Assembly: GCA_964017195.1 (NCBI GenBank)
Contig: OZ024898.1
Location: 4,618,482-4,682,481 of the forward strand
Reading direction: 5' to 3'
Length of the DNA: 64,000 bases
From: Siderastrea radians
Taxonomy: Eukaryota > Cnidaria > Anthozoa > Scleractinia > Rhizangiidae
Numbering within the stretch: position 1 is the first letter of the stretch; every line of letters begins with the position of its first letter. Positions 26,473 through 39,900 of the stretch are shown piece after piece. Under the pieces are notes generated by a model, which saw only the letters and a list, made by a program, of their open reading frames with translations, was not told the origin of the DNA and did no database searches. Both the position numbers and the translations under genes were made by a program.

Positions 26473-29400
26473 CGCATAGCGTGCGTGAGCTATTTTGTAG
26501 CTGTCAATGAGAGGTACGGAAATGGTTATTGAATGAACGTGCGAGTACGAAGGTACACTATTGTGATGTTCTTTATTTTAGTAGCATTGAGCATTCGAAA
26601 AGTATTGGTTTTTAGACAGAGTTTAACTTATAAGTGGAGCTGTGTCCAATATTGTGCAACCTCGTTCCCCGGCCTTTCCCAGATTTGAAGATGATCAAAC
26701 ATCAATGTTTGAGTCAGCCAATGGGGTTATGTTAGTGATTGCGTATACGTGATTGATCAATAAATGGTGCGCTAATGCGTACAATTGTGGCTTCAAATTA
26801 CGACAAAACAAGACGAAAGTGAGATAAAATCTGTAAAAATCTGACACCCAGTCGAAAATTAACGTTATTGCCTAGTTACCAGAGCGAAGTAGCCGAAGTT
26901 GGACTTTTTGGGATAAGCGTGCCCGTGAGCACGGCTTGGATTAGTTCTGTCATATTGACGGGACGATTTCTCGGAATATGGTCGAGAAACACGTTTTCTT
27001 GTTATAATACATGCGAAATTATAACAAGTGTTTGGAAAGCGCGCACTTTGGCTGATTTTACAAATTTACGTAAGACGAAGTGTGAATGTTAGATAGATAG
27101 TTCGAGTAATGTTCTCACATTAGTCGCGTGCTGACGCATATAACTAAGAAACGTGACAAACAAAATAATAGAAAACAGTCTCTTCTGAAGCCCATTCTCA
27201 GATGTTCCTCGTAACCTCAACGGATGGAAATTTAATTTTGTGGCTTTATATTATAAATATTTTTTCCACGAACAAATATTTTGGATCTAGTAGGGAGCGT
27301 AACTTGTCACAAACATTAATTCTTTAATGTTTGAACCAGAAGAGAATAGCCGATCTTGAAAGTCACGTCTTCCGTCATTGGTTACTAACTTGTCTCTTCG
27401 CTTCTTGCGTGACATCATGCTTTGCGAACGTGGCAACTTCCGTGCCCAGACAAATATATAAATAAATAAGCTCTGTTCTATTTTCACATTATTTCACACG
27501 GACTCACATTTTGGAACATACGGCTAAAATCAAGTAATAAGCTTGCCTTGTTAGAAAAGATCATACCATTGTGTGACCTGTGTCTTGCGTGACTAGTCAC
27601 GGAGCAAACTGTCAAAAAAGCCAGAAACATCGCACGTGCGGCTGACGCCACACAAAAATCAGTGGCTGGGTTCAGCGAATAAATTTTGTTTTGATGAGCG
27701 TTTTGATGTGAACGTAGGATGCGAAATTGGGTGAAAGCAATTTTAAGGGATGTTTTGTTACGTAGAGAGGTGGAAATGGGGGAATGAATCATTGGAATTT
27801 TAAACGGGCGAATTTGAGAATAATGGAGTGGCTCGCCTGTGTGGTAAAGAACGTGAATTTTAACACGTGGAATACATTTGTGATCAGGTAAAGGTCAAAT
27901 TTTGCTTCAATAGCTTTATTGTATATTTGGTTGTTTAGCCGTAAAACGGAAGTGAAATTTTGATACTTACAAGGTTACATTACTTAAGATAGATAGTAGT
28001 TCAGAGTTGTTGTAAAAGGGAGTTATGTTGGGAGATGGAAGAAAACATGTAGCTTGCGGTAAACAATTAAGTAACGCTTCGCGTAAGAACTATAGAAAAT
28101 TTGGCAACGCGGCAGGAAGTAATTAAAATACGGCTACGTGATTGGCTGAAATTAGAAAAGTAGTGATAAATAGGCCAAAAATATGCAGAAAATACATTTT
28201 TATAGTCCAAATATGGACTATACCTATTGTTCTTTCTGTCACAAAAGTTTGGTCACGATCGTATGTGGGGAACCATGGTAACGACAGAAGAACATGTGCT
28301 CGATCTGTAGCCGCCATCTTGGATTTGACGAGTTCGCGTCCATTTCTTCACCGCAGCTAGTCATCTTGGTTCAAATTCCCTTGTCTTTTCGTATTACGTG
28401 AGCAACTCGTTGCAGGATGCCTTTTGCAGCAGTGCTTTGTCGTTCGTTCTATTCTAAATAGGATTTTGGTGATCTCGAAGTCCTCGCACCGTGTAGAAAG
28501 CTGAGAAAGCGATCGAGTTCCATTTGGGCTTATCGTTTTGTGGGATTGTGCAATGTGGAGGAAAACGCAATGATCGGAAGTGAAATCTTTGTGTGGCGCG
28601 TGCATACAGAATCGAATTTAAAGGTTCAACTTGTAAATATGGAACGAATGCACAGGTCAGTAGCTTTTGTTTTATTTTGGAGCACTGGTATGAACTGTAT
28701 AAACCAAAGAGTGATATGACAGTTCGAATGTTCTGAAATGAGGTCCAAATAATCTCACTTCTCCTTTTCGAAACAGTGGACGTCTAAATAAAATTTGAAA
28801 AACGAAGTCTGCTGTGTATCTTATGTATTTTCGTCACTTTTTCGAGCCTCTAGAGATGTTTAGGATGATCATTTGCTCGCCGGTTGATCGCCGTCAAGTA
28901 AATTAGACTTTCGGTGCCTTGGCGCGTATCACTTCCTTCGTGATCTCGGGGAGTGGGAAAATCGGACTGTAATTTCTCAGTATTTAATAGCACCAGTTAC
29001 TCAAGGTAAAACGAATTTTATTACCAGAAACTTTATGGCCTAAGGCGTTGCGTACTGAGTATAAAGCTTGCGGTCTCTTGTTAAGATTTTCCGGGGGTTT
29101 TCACATTACCCGATTACCGTTTTGTACAAGCTTTAAGTTCTTATGTTTTGGCGTCGGCAAAAATGTCAAAGATTAAGATTATAAAACCAGGTAACGAAGA
29201 AATAGCTAGCTAGCAGACTTTATTTACGAACTGCGAAGTCAAAATGTCAGGATGTTTGCCCTATTTCATTGCATGGTTTTGCGTGTGAACCAGATCCAAA
29301 ATAGATGCCGCGCACTGCACAAAACAATGAAATGGGGGTAAATGATTGATGAAACTGTCAAAGTTACGACGAAAACAAGGCAAAATATCGCTTTCGATCT

Positions 29401-30960
29401 CATCATCTTCGGAAACTCGTAGTTCCCCACATACAATTTTTCTTAAACTTTACGTCTATAAAGATCTTTATTTAAAGATACTTCTTAGCTAATTTCAACG
29501 CTTCCTTCGAATTCTAGGCTTTTGTAATTTTCCTGAAACCATTTGAATTTCGCGGTAATAGCTTTTTATCCAATGAGAAAGCTAATTTAAGGCTTATTAA
29601 CACGTTTCCTCACGGTAGGAAATAACGGCTCCCATTGCCGCGGTCTATTGTTCTCTACTATAGTTCTTACGCGAAGCGTTACTTAAAATCTTACCACACG
29701 GGCAGGCAGTCATGTGATAAATGTTTAGTGTGGGTCGTTTCACGTGTAAAGAACGTGATATGTTGATTGAGCGTGAGATCAGGTTACTGGTTTATGTAAA
29801 CAAGTGGGGTTTTGTCGCGTACAAACATGTGATGATACAAAGTTCAATGGCAAGTCACGAGACTTTCATGAGACTGTCATAAGTTCGTCTTCGGCGCTTT
29901 TTACTGGCTTTCGTGGCAGCTGTAGTTGTGGATTACACAAAGGGAGAAACTTAACTAAGGAAGCGGGGAATGAGTAAATTTATGCGTTTTTGTAATCTGA
30001 AAAATGATAACCGATTTTTGTGTCTATAAACTGTGAAACGAGTCTTGCGTGGGGCTATTGCGTGTTAGTCTTCGTATTGCAAGTGATAATTGTTTTGATT
30101 TGCTCCTTGCCCTGCTGCTCTTTCCCCTCAAACTTTGCACAAACAATCCCGCTACCTCCACGCAGGCTAACAAGAACCCCATTCTTATGTTAAGTCGCCT
30201 CTAACTTTGCGCCTAGCTAGTCGCACGGACGACCAACGTTTATGCCACCCAGGGATACACTTTTTTTCCTTGTCGACCTTGTGCCTTTGACTGACCTAGT
30301 GAACAAGTGGGCAATAATTTTAAAACCTACCAAAGGTGCGAACAACAATTCATTTTAGTTCGAAATTCACGATTCTGCCCTTTTTATACCTTCAAGCTCT
30401 CTACCATCTGTTTACCATCATTTACTTTGGGACATCCCCGCACAGAAGTCACGTTATTTCTCACACTCTAAAGTTGAACCATGTAACCCCAAACGTACGT
30501 TATAAGCATGCGTACAAAGGATTTGTTCCACTTCTTATCTACCAAAGCAAACGGAGCTTACAAATATTTCTTAGACCGAACATCATAAATATCGGATAAC
30601 CCACGAATTATTTACTAGAACTTGCTTTCGCTTACGTGTAAACCAGGTTTGTGCTAACGTTTCGTTTTCTAAGGAAGTCTACCACAAGGAAGCCAGCCAT
30701 TTCTATTTGATATATAAATACCCAACGTCATGCAATTAAAATTCGGACACTCTCGTCGTGTGGCCTTAGTAGGGGGATTTTCCGTGCGTTCTCTTCCTCA
30801 TTTTCATTCCGGCCCCGACAACTAGCCTTTCGGTAAAATTCGACAGTCATCGGGAATGCCGAACATGGTCCACCCAAAAACCAACCAACCAAAGAACCAA
30901 CCTTCCCAGAAACTTGAAGCTGCATGCCGACTATGAGGCTATTTTGTAGACAAAATAGCT
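26473..30960. other. Gene-poor spacer between satellite blocks
   Basis: About 4.5 kb of non-satellite sequence. Open frames are short (up to about 100 codons) and none shows a domain I recognise. The edges carry GAGCTATTTTGTAG near 26487 and the inverted-looking CTATTTTGTAGACAAAATAGCTC near 30940, possibly remnants of an element's ends. A TTAA-flanked element at 28071-29682 is annotated separately. The remainder may be old transposon or intergenic sequence. Confidence 0.45.
28071..29682. mobile_element. TTAA-flanked TIR element (1612 bp)
   Basis: The left end GTAACGCTTCGCGTAAGAAC plus CTATAG (28071-28095) is matched perfectly by its reverse complement at 29658-29682. TTAA sits directly outside both (28067-28070 and 29683-29686), as for piggyBac- or Kolobok-type DNA transposons. 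No transposase is encoded, so it would be non-autonomous. Inner parts of the TIRs share a further diverged GCGGCA block. Confidence 0.65.
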
Positions 30961-33900
30961 CAAAAATTGTTGCAACGACGGTACAACGCGTTTTTGGCTT
31001 TGTACTGTAGCCAGTCAATCCGTTGTTTCAATTCTTTTGTCAAAAGGAAAATCTAACCGTTGTTTCAACACTTTTTTGTCGTTGCATTGTAGGTAATCAA
31101 TCCCTTGTTTCAATTCTTTTCTCAAAGGGGAAATCGAACCGTTGTTCCAACAACTTTTTAGCCTTGCATTGCAACCAATCTATCCATTGTTTCATTTCCT
31201 TTGTCACATGGAAATTCTAGCCGTTGTTTCAACAATATTTTCGCCTTCCATTATAAGGAATGTATCCGTCCTTTCAATTCTTTTCTCAAGTGGGAAATCT
31301 AGCCGTTGTTTCATCAATTTACTGGCCTTTGATTGCAGGCAATCTATCCGTTGTTTCAATTCTTTTGTCAAATGTGAAATCTCACCGTTATTTCAACGCG
31401 TTTTTGGCTTTGTATTGTAGGCAATCGATCCATCGTTTTAGTTTTTTTTCTCAAATGGAAAATCAAACCGTTTTTTTAACAATTTTGTTACCTTCGATTT
31501 CAGGCAATGTATCCGTTGTTTCAATTCTTTTCTCAAATGGGAAATCTAACTGTTGTTTCAACAATTGTTTGGCCCTGCATTAAAAGCAGTCTATCTGTTG
31601 TTTCAAATCCTTTCTGAAATAGAAAATCTAGCGGTTGTTTTAACACTTTTTTGGCCTTACATTGTAGGCATTCTATCCGTCAATTCAATTCTTTTCTCAA
31701 ATGGAAAATCTAACCGTTGTTTCAACAATTTTTTGGCCTTCGATTGCAGCCAATCTATCCGTTGTTTCCATTCTTTTCTCTAATGGGAAATCTAACCGTT
31801 TGTTTTAATAATTTGTTGGCCTTACATTGTAAGCAATCTATCGGTTGTTTCAATTCTTTTGTGAATTGGAAAAGCTAACCGTTGTTTCAACACTTTGTTT
31901 GCCTTGCATTGTAGGCAATCTATTCGTCGTTTTAATTCTTTTCTCAAAGGAAAAGTCTAACCGTTGTTTCAACAATCTTTTGGCCTTGCATTGTCAGAAC
32001 TCTATCCATTGTTTCAATTCTTTTGTCAAATGGAAAATCTAACCGTTGTTTCAACATTTTTTGGCATTTTCTTGTAGGCAATCTATCCGTCGTTTCAATT
32101 CTTTTCTCAAATGCTAAATCTAACCGTTGTTTCAACAATTTTTTGGCCTTACATTGTAAGCAATCTATCGGTTGTTTCAATTCTTGTGTGAAATGGAAAA
32201 TCTAACCGTTGTTTCAACACTTTGTTTGCCTTGCATTGTAGGCAATCTATTCGTCGTTTTATTTCTTTTCTCAAAGGGAAAATCTAACCGTTGTTTCAAC
32301 AATTTTTTGGCCTTGCACTGTAAGCAGTCTATCCATTGTTTCAATTCTTTGGTGAAATGGAAAATCTAACCGTTGTTTCAACAGTTTTTTTTTTCATTTT
32401 CTTGTGGGCAATCTGTCCGTCGTTTCAATTCTTTTCTCAAGTGGAAAATCTAACCGTTGTTTCAACAATTGTTTGGCCTTCCATTGTAGGCAATCTATCC
32501 GTCGTTTCAATTCGTTTTTCAAATGGAAAATCTCACTGTTGTTTCAACAATTTCTTATCTTCGTTTGTAGGTAATCTATCCGTTATTTCAATTCTTTTCT
32601 CAAATGGGTAATCAAACTTTTTTTTCAACAATTGCTTTGAATTGCACTGTAAGGAATCTATCCTTGGTTTCAAATCCTTTCAAGAATAGAAAATCTAACC
32701 GTTGTTTTAACAATGTTTTGGCTTCATTAGATAATTGATCCGTTGTTACAATTCTTTTCTCAAACAACTTTTTAGCCTGGCATTGTAACCAGTCTATCCA
32801 TTGTTTCAATCCTTTTGTCAAACGGAAAATCTAACCGTTGTTTTAACACTTTTTTTGCCTTACATTGTAGGCATTCTATGGTCATTTCAATTCTTTTCTC
32901 AAATGGAAAATCTTACCGTTGTTTCAAGAATTTTTTGGCCTTCGATTACAGGCAATCTATCCGTTGTTTCAAATTCTTTTCTCTAATGGGAAATCTAACC
33001 TTTGTTTTAAGAATTTTTTGGCCTCACATTGTAAGGAATCTATCGGTTGTCTCAATTCTTTTGTCAAAACAACAACACTTGTTTGGCCTTACGTTGTAAG
33101 CAATCTATCCGTTTTTTTAAATTTTTTTTTTGTCAAATCGAAAATCCAATCTTTGGTTCAACAATTTTTTGTCCTTCCATTGTAGGCAATTAATCCGTCG
33201 TTTTCATTTTTTTTCTCAAATGGAAAATCAAACCGTTGTCTCAACAATGTTTTGGGCATGCATTGCGGGCAATCTATCCGTTGTTTCAGTTCTTTTCTCA
33301 AATGGAAAATCTAACAGTTGTTTCAACAATTTTTTAACCTTGCATGGTAAGCAGTCTATCCATTGTTTTAATTCTTTTGTCAAATGGAAAATTGAAGTGT
33401 TGTTGCAACAATTTTTTTAGGTTTGTATTGTAAGCAATCTATCCGTTGTTTCAATTCCTATGTCACATGGAAATTTTGACCGTTGTTTAAACAATATTTT
33501 GGCCTTTCATTGTAGGGAATGTACCCGTCGTTTCAATTCTTTTCTAAAATGGGAAATGTAACCGTTGATTCAACATTTTTTTGGCCTTACATTGTAAGCA
33601 ATCTATCCATTGTTTCAATTCTTTTGTCAAATGCATTTCCTTGTAGGCAATCTGTCCGTCGTTTCAATTCTTTTCTCAAGTGGGAAATCTAACCGTTCTT
33701 TCAACATTTTTTTTTAACTTTCTATTGTAGGCAATTTATCCATCCTCTCAATTCGTTTTTCAAATGGAAAATCTCACCGTTGTCTTAACAATTTTTTGGC
33801 ATTTTCTTGTAGGCAATCTATCCGTGGTTTCAATTCTTTTCTCAAGTGGAAAATCTAACCGTTGTTTCATCAATTTTTTGGCCTTCCATTGTAGGCAATC

Positions 33901-36900
33901 TATCCGTCGTTTCACTTCGTTTTTTAAATGGAAAATCTCATAGTTGTTTCAACAATTTCTTATCCTCGATTGTATGTAATCTATCCGTTGTTTCAATTCT
34001 TTTCTCAAATGGATAATCAAACTGTTTTTTCAACAATTGCTTTGCTTTGCACTGTAAGGAATCTATCCGTTTTTTCAACTCCTTTCTAAAATAGAAGATC
34101 TAACTTTCGTTTCAACAATGCTTTGGCTTTTTCCTGTAGGCAATCTCTTCCCCGTTTGAATTCCTTTGTCAAATGGAAAATATGACCGTTGTTTCAACAA
34201 TTTTTTGGCATTTTCTTGTAGGCAATCTGTCCGTCGTTTCAATTCTTTTCTCAAGTGGGAAATCTAACCGTTGCTTCAACAAATTTTTTGCTTTCCATTG
34301 TAAGCAATTTATCCGTCGTTTCAATTCGTTTTTCAAATAGAAAATCTCACCGTTGTCTTAACACTTTTTTGGCATTTTCTTGTAGGCAATCTATCCATGG
34401 CTTCAGTTCTTTTCTCAAGTGGAAAATCTCACCGTTATTTCAACAATTTTTTCGCCTTACATAGTAAGCAATCTATTCCTTTTTCAATTCTTGTGTGAAA
34501 TGGATAATCTAACCGTTGTTTCAACACTTTGTTTGTCTTGCATTGTAGGCAATTTATCGGTCGTTTTAAGCGTTTTCTTAAAGGGAAAATCTAACCGTTG
34601 TTTCAACAATTTTTTTGCCTTGCATTTTCAGCAGTCTATCCATTGTTTTAACTCTCTGTCAAATGGAAAATCTAACCGATGTTTCAACAATTTTTTGGCA
34701 TTTTCTTGTAGGCAATGTATCCGTCGTTTCAATTCTTTTCTCAAATAGCAAATCTCACAGTTCTTTGAACAATTTACTGGCCTTTCATTACAGGCAATCT
34801 ATCCGTTGTTTCAATTCTTTCATCAAATGTGAAATCTCACCGTTATTTTAACGCTGTATTGGCTTCTTCTTGTAGGTAATCTATCCGTCGTTTCAATTCT
34901 TTTCTCAAATGGGAAATCTAACCGTTGTTTCAACAATTTTTTGGCCTTACATTGTAAGCAATCTTTCGGCTGTTTCAATTCTTGTGTGAAATGGAAAATC
35001 TAACCGTTGTTTCAACACTTTGTTTGCCTTGCATTGTAGGCAATCTATTCGTCGTTTTATTTCTTTTCTCAAAGGGAAAATCTAACCGTTGTTTCAACAA
35101 TTTTTTGGCCTTGCACTGTAAGCAGTCTATCCATTGTTTCAATTCTTTGGTCAAATGGAAAATCTAACCGTTGTTTCAACAGTTTTTTTTTTCATTTTCT
35201 TGTGGGCAATCTGTCCGTCGTTTCAATTCTTTTCTCAAGTGGAAAATCTAACCGTTGTTTCAACAATTGTTTGGCCTTCCATTGTAGGCAATCTATCCGT
35301 CGTTTCAATTCGTTTTTCAAATGGAAAATCTCACTGTTGTTTCAACAATTTCTTATCTTCGTTTGTAGGTAATCTATCCGTTATTTCAATTCTTTTCTCA
35401 AATGGGTAATCAAACTTTTTTTTCAACAATTGCTTTGAATTGCACTGTAAGGAATCTATCCTTGGTTTCAAATCCTTTCAAGAATAGAAAATCTAACCGT
35501 TGTTTTAACAATGTTTTGGCTTCTTCTTGTAGGCAATCTCTTCGTCATTTCAGTTCTATTATCAAATGGAAAATCTCACCATTGTTTAAACAATTTTTGG
35601 GCTTTTTCTTGTAGGCAATATATCCGTCGTTTCAATTCTTTTCTCAAATTCAAAATCTCACCGTTGTTTCAACAACTTACCGGCCTTTGATTGCAGGCAA
35701 TCTATCCGTTGTTTTAATTCTTTTGTCAAATGTGAAATCTCGCCGTTATTTCAACGCTTTTTTGGCTTTGTATTGTAGGCAAGCGATCCGTTGTTTTAAT
35801 TTTTTTTCTTGAATGGAAAATCAAATCGCTGTCTTAACAATTTTTTGGCCTGGAATTGCGGGCAATCTCTCTGTTGTTTCAATTCCTTTGTCACATGAAA
35901 AATCTAACCGTTGTTTCAACAATGTTTTGGCTTCTTCTTGTAGGCAATCTATCCGTCGTTTCAATTCTTTTATCTCCCTTTTCTCAAAGGGAAAATTTAA
36001 CCGTTGTTGCAACAATTTTGTAGCCTTGCAAAGTAAGCAATGTATTCCTTGTTTTAATTCCTTTGTCACAGGGAAATTCTGACCGTTGTTTCAACAATAT
36101 TTTGGCCTTTCATTATAGGGAATGTACCCGTCGTTTCAATTCTTTTCCCAAATAAGAAATCTAACCGTTGTTTCAACAATTTTTTGGCATTTTCTGGTAG
36201 GCAATCTATCCGTCGTTTCAATTCTTTTCTCAAATAGCAAATCTCACCGTTGTTTGAACAATTTACTAGCCTTTGATTACACGCAATCTATCCGTTGTTT
36301 CAATTCTTTTCTGAAATGTGAAATCTCACCCTTATGTCAACGCTGTTTTTGCTTCATCTTGTAGGTAATCTATCCGTCGTTTCAATTCTTTTTTGAAATG
36401 GGAAATCTAACCGTTGTTTCAACAATTTTTTGGCCTTACATTTTTAAAAGCAATCTTTCGGCTGTTTCAATTCTTGTATGAAAGGGAAAATCTAACCGTT
36501 CTTTCAAGACTTTGTTTGCCTTGCATTGTAGGCAATCTATCCGTCGTTTTAATTCTTTTCTTAAAGGGAAAATCTAACCGTTGTTGAAACAATTTTATAG
36601 CCTTGCAAGGTAAGCAATGTATTCCTTGTTTTAATTCCTTTGTCACAGGGAAATTCTAACCGTTGTTTCAACAATATTTTGGCCTTTTATTATAGGGAAT
36701 GTACCCGTCGTTTCAATTCTTTTCTCAAATAAGAAATCTAACCGTTGTTTCAACAATTTTTTAGCATTTTCTTGTAGGCAATCTATCCGTCGTTTCAATT
36801 CTTTTCTCAAATAGCAAATCTCACCGTTGTCCGAACAATTTACTGGCCTTTGATTACAGGCAATCTATCCGTTGTTTCAATTCTTTTCTGAAATGTGAAA

Positions 36901-39900
36901 TCTCACCCTTATTTCAACGCTGTTTTGGCTTCTTCTTGTAGGTAATCTATCCGTCGTTTCAATTCTTTTTTGAAATGGGAAGTCTAACCGTTGTTTCAAC
37001 AATTTTTTGGCCTTACATTTTAAGCAATCTTTCGGCTGTTTCAATTCTTGTGTGAAAGGGAAAATCTAACCGTTCTTTCAAGACTTCGTTTGCCTTGCAT
37101 TGTAAGCAATCTATCCGTCGTTTTAATTCTTTTCTCAAAGGGAAATCTAACCGTTGTTTCAGTAATTTTTTGGCCTAGCTTTTTAAGCAGTCTATCCATT
37201 GTTTCAGTTCTTTTGTCAAATGGAAAATCTCACCGTTGTTTGAGCAACTTTTTCTGCTTTTTCTTGTAGGCAATGTATCCGTCACTTCAATTCTTTTCTC
37301 ACATAGCAAATCTCACTGTTGTTTGAACAATTTACTGGCCTTTGATTACAGGTAATCTATCCGTCGCTTCAATTTTTTTTTTCAAATGGGAAATTTAACC
37401 GTTGATTCAACATTTTTTTGGCCTTACATTGTAAGCAATCTATCGGTTGTTTCAATTCTTTTGTCAAACGGCATATCGTACCGTTGTTGCAACAAATTTT
37501 TAGCCTTGCATTGTGAGCAATCTATCCGTTGTTTGAACTCTTTTTTCAGATAAGAAATCGATCCGTTGTTTGAACAATTTTTTGGCTTTCCATTAAAGGC
37601 AATCCACCCGTTATTTCAATTCTTTTCTCAAATGGGAAATCGTACCGTCGTTGCAACAATTTTTTAGCCTTGCATTGTAAGTAATCTATCCGTCGGTTCA
37701 ATTCTTTTCTCAAATGGGAACTCTCACCGTTATTTTTACGCTTTTTTTCCTTTGTATTGAAGGCAATCGATCCGTCCTTTAAATATTTTTCTCAAATGGA
37801 AAATCAAACCGTTGTTTCAACAATGTTTTGGCCTTGGATTGCGGGCAATCTATCCGTTGTTTCAATTCCTTTGTCACATGGAAATTCTAACCGTTGTTTA
37901 AACAATATTTTGGCCTTTCATTGTAGGGAATGTACCCGTCGTTTCAATTCTTTTCTAAAATGGGAAATCTAACCGTTGTTGCAACAAATTTTTAGCCTTA
38001 CATTGTGAGCAGTCTATCCATTGTTTGAACTCGTTTTCAGATAGGAAATCGATCCGTTGTTTGAACAATTTTTTGGCCTTCCATTATAGGCAATCCACCC
38101 GTTATTTCAATTCTTTTCTCAAATGGGAAATCGTACCGTCGTTGCAACAAATTTTTAGCCTTGCATTGTAAGTAATCTATCCGTCGCTAAAATTCTTTTC
38201 TCAAGTGGGAACTCTCAAAGTTATTTTAACGCTTTTTTTTTTTGAAGGCAATCGATCCGTCCTTTAAATTTTTTTCTCAAATGGAAAATCAAACCGTTGT
38301 TTCAACAATGTTTTGGCCTTGGATTGCGGGCAATCTATCCGTTGTTTCAATTCCTTTGTCACAGGGAAAATCTAACCGTTATTTCAACAATGTTTTGGCT
38401 TCTTCTTGTAAACAATCTATCCCTTTTTTCAATTCTTTTGTCAAATTGAAAATCTAACTGTTGTTTCAACAATGTTTTGGCCTTTAATTGCGAGCAATCT
38501 ATCCCTTGTTTCAATTCTTTTCTCTAATGGGAAATCTAACCGTTGTTTCAACAATTTTTTGGTCTTGCATTGTAAGCAATCTATTGATTGTTTCAATTCT
38601 TTTGTCAAACGGAAAATCTAACCGTTGTTTTAACTCTTTTTTGGCCTTACATTGTAAACATTCTATCCGTCGTTTCAATTCTTTTCTTAAATGGAAAATT
38701 TAACCGTTGTTTCAACAATTTTATGGCTTTTTCTTGTAAACAATCTATTCCTTTTTTCAATTCTTTTGTCAAATTGAAACTCTAACTGTTGTTTCAACAA
38801 TGTTTTGGCCTTTAATTGCGAGCAATCTATCCCTTGTTTCAATTCTCTTCTCTAATGGGAAATCTAACCCTTGTTTCTACAATTTTTTGGCCTTGCATTG
38901 TATTGATTGTTTCAATTCTTTTGTCAAACGGAAAATATAACCGTTGTTTTAACAATTTTCAGGTCTTCCATTGTAGGCAATCTATCCGTCGTTTCAATTC
39001 GTTTTTCAAATGGAAAATCTAACCGTTGTTTCAACAATATTTTACTTCGATTCTTCGTAATCTATCTGTTGTTTCATTTTCTTAAATGGGAAATCGAACT
39101 GTTTTTTCAACAATTTTTTTGCTTTGCACTGTAAGCAATCTATCCGTTGTTTCAAATCCTTTTTAAAATAGAAAATCTAACCGTCGTTTTAACACTTTTT
39201 GTGCTTTGCATTGTAGGCAATCGATCCGTCGTTTTAATTTTTTTTCTCAAATGGAAAATCAAACCGTTATTTCAACAATGTTTTGTCCTTGGATTGTGGG
39301 CAACCTATCCGTTGTTTTAATTCTTTTGTCACATGGAAAATCTAACCGTTGTTTTAGCAATTTTTTGTCCTTGCATTGTAGGCAATTAATCCGTTGCTTT
39401 AATTCTTTTCTCAAAGGGGAAATCGAACCGTTTTTGCAACAATTTTTTAGCCTTGCAATGTAAGCAGTCTATCCATTGTTTTAATTCCTTTGTCACATGG
39501 AAAATCTAACCGTTGTTTCAACAATGTTTTGGCCTTCGATTGCAGGCAATCTATCCTCTGGTTGAATTCTTTTCTCTAATGGAAATTCTAACCGTTGTTT
39601 CAACAATTTCTCGCTTTTACTTGTAGCAATCTATACATCATTTCAATTCTTTTCTCAAATGAAAAATGTTACCGTTTTTTGAGCAATTTTTTTGCCTTCG
39701 ACTGCAGGCAATCTATTTGTTGTTTCAATTCTTTTGTCAAACAGAAAATCTCGCCGTTGTTTCAACGCTTTTTTGGCTTTGTGCTGTAGCCACTCAATCC
39801 GTCGATTCAAATCTTTTCTCAAAGGGGAAATCAAACCGTTGTTGCAACAACTTTTTAGCCTGGCATTGTAACCAATCTATCCATTGTTTCAATCCTTTTG

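Noticed and set aside
26473..30960. Host gene exons in the spacer
   Set aside because: Short frames of up to about 100 codons, no domain, no convincing splice-linked set visible by eye; transcript data would be needed.
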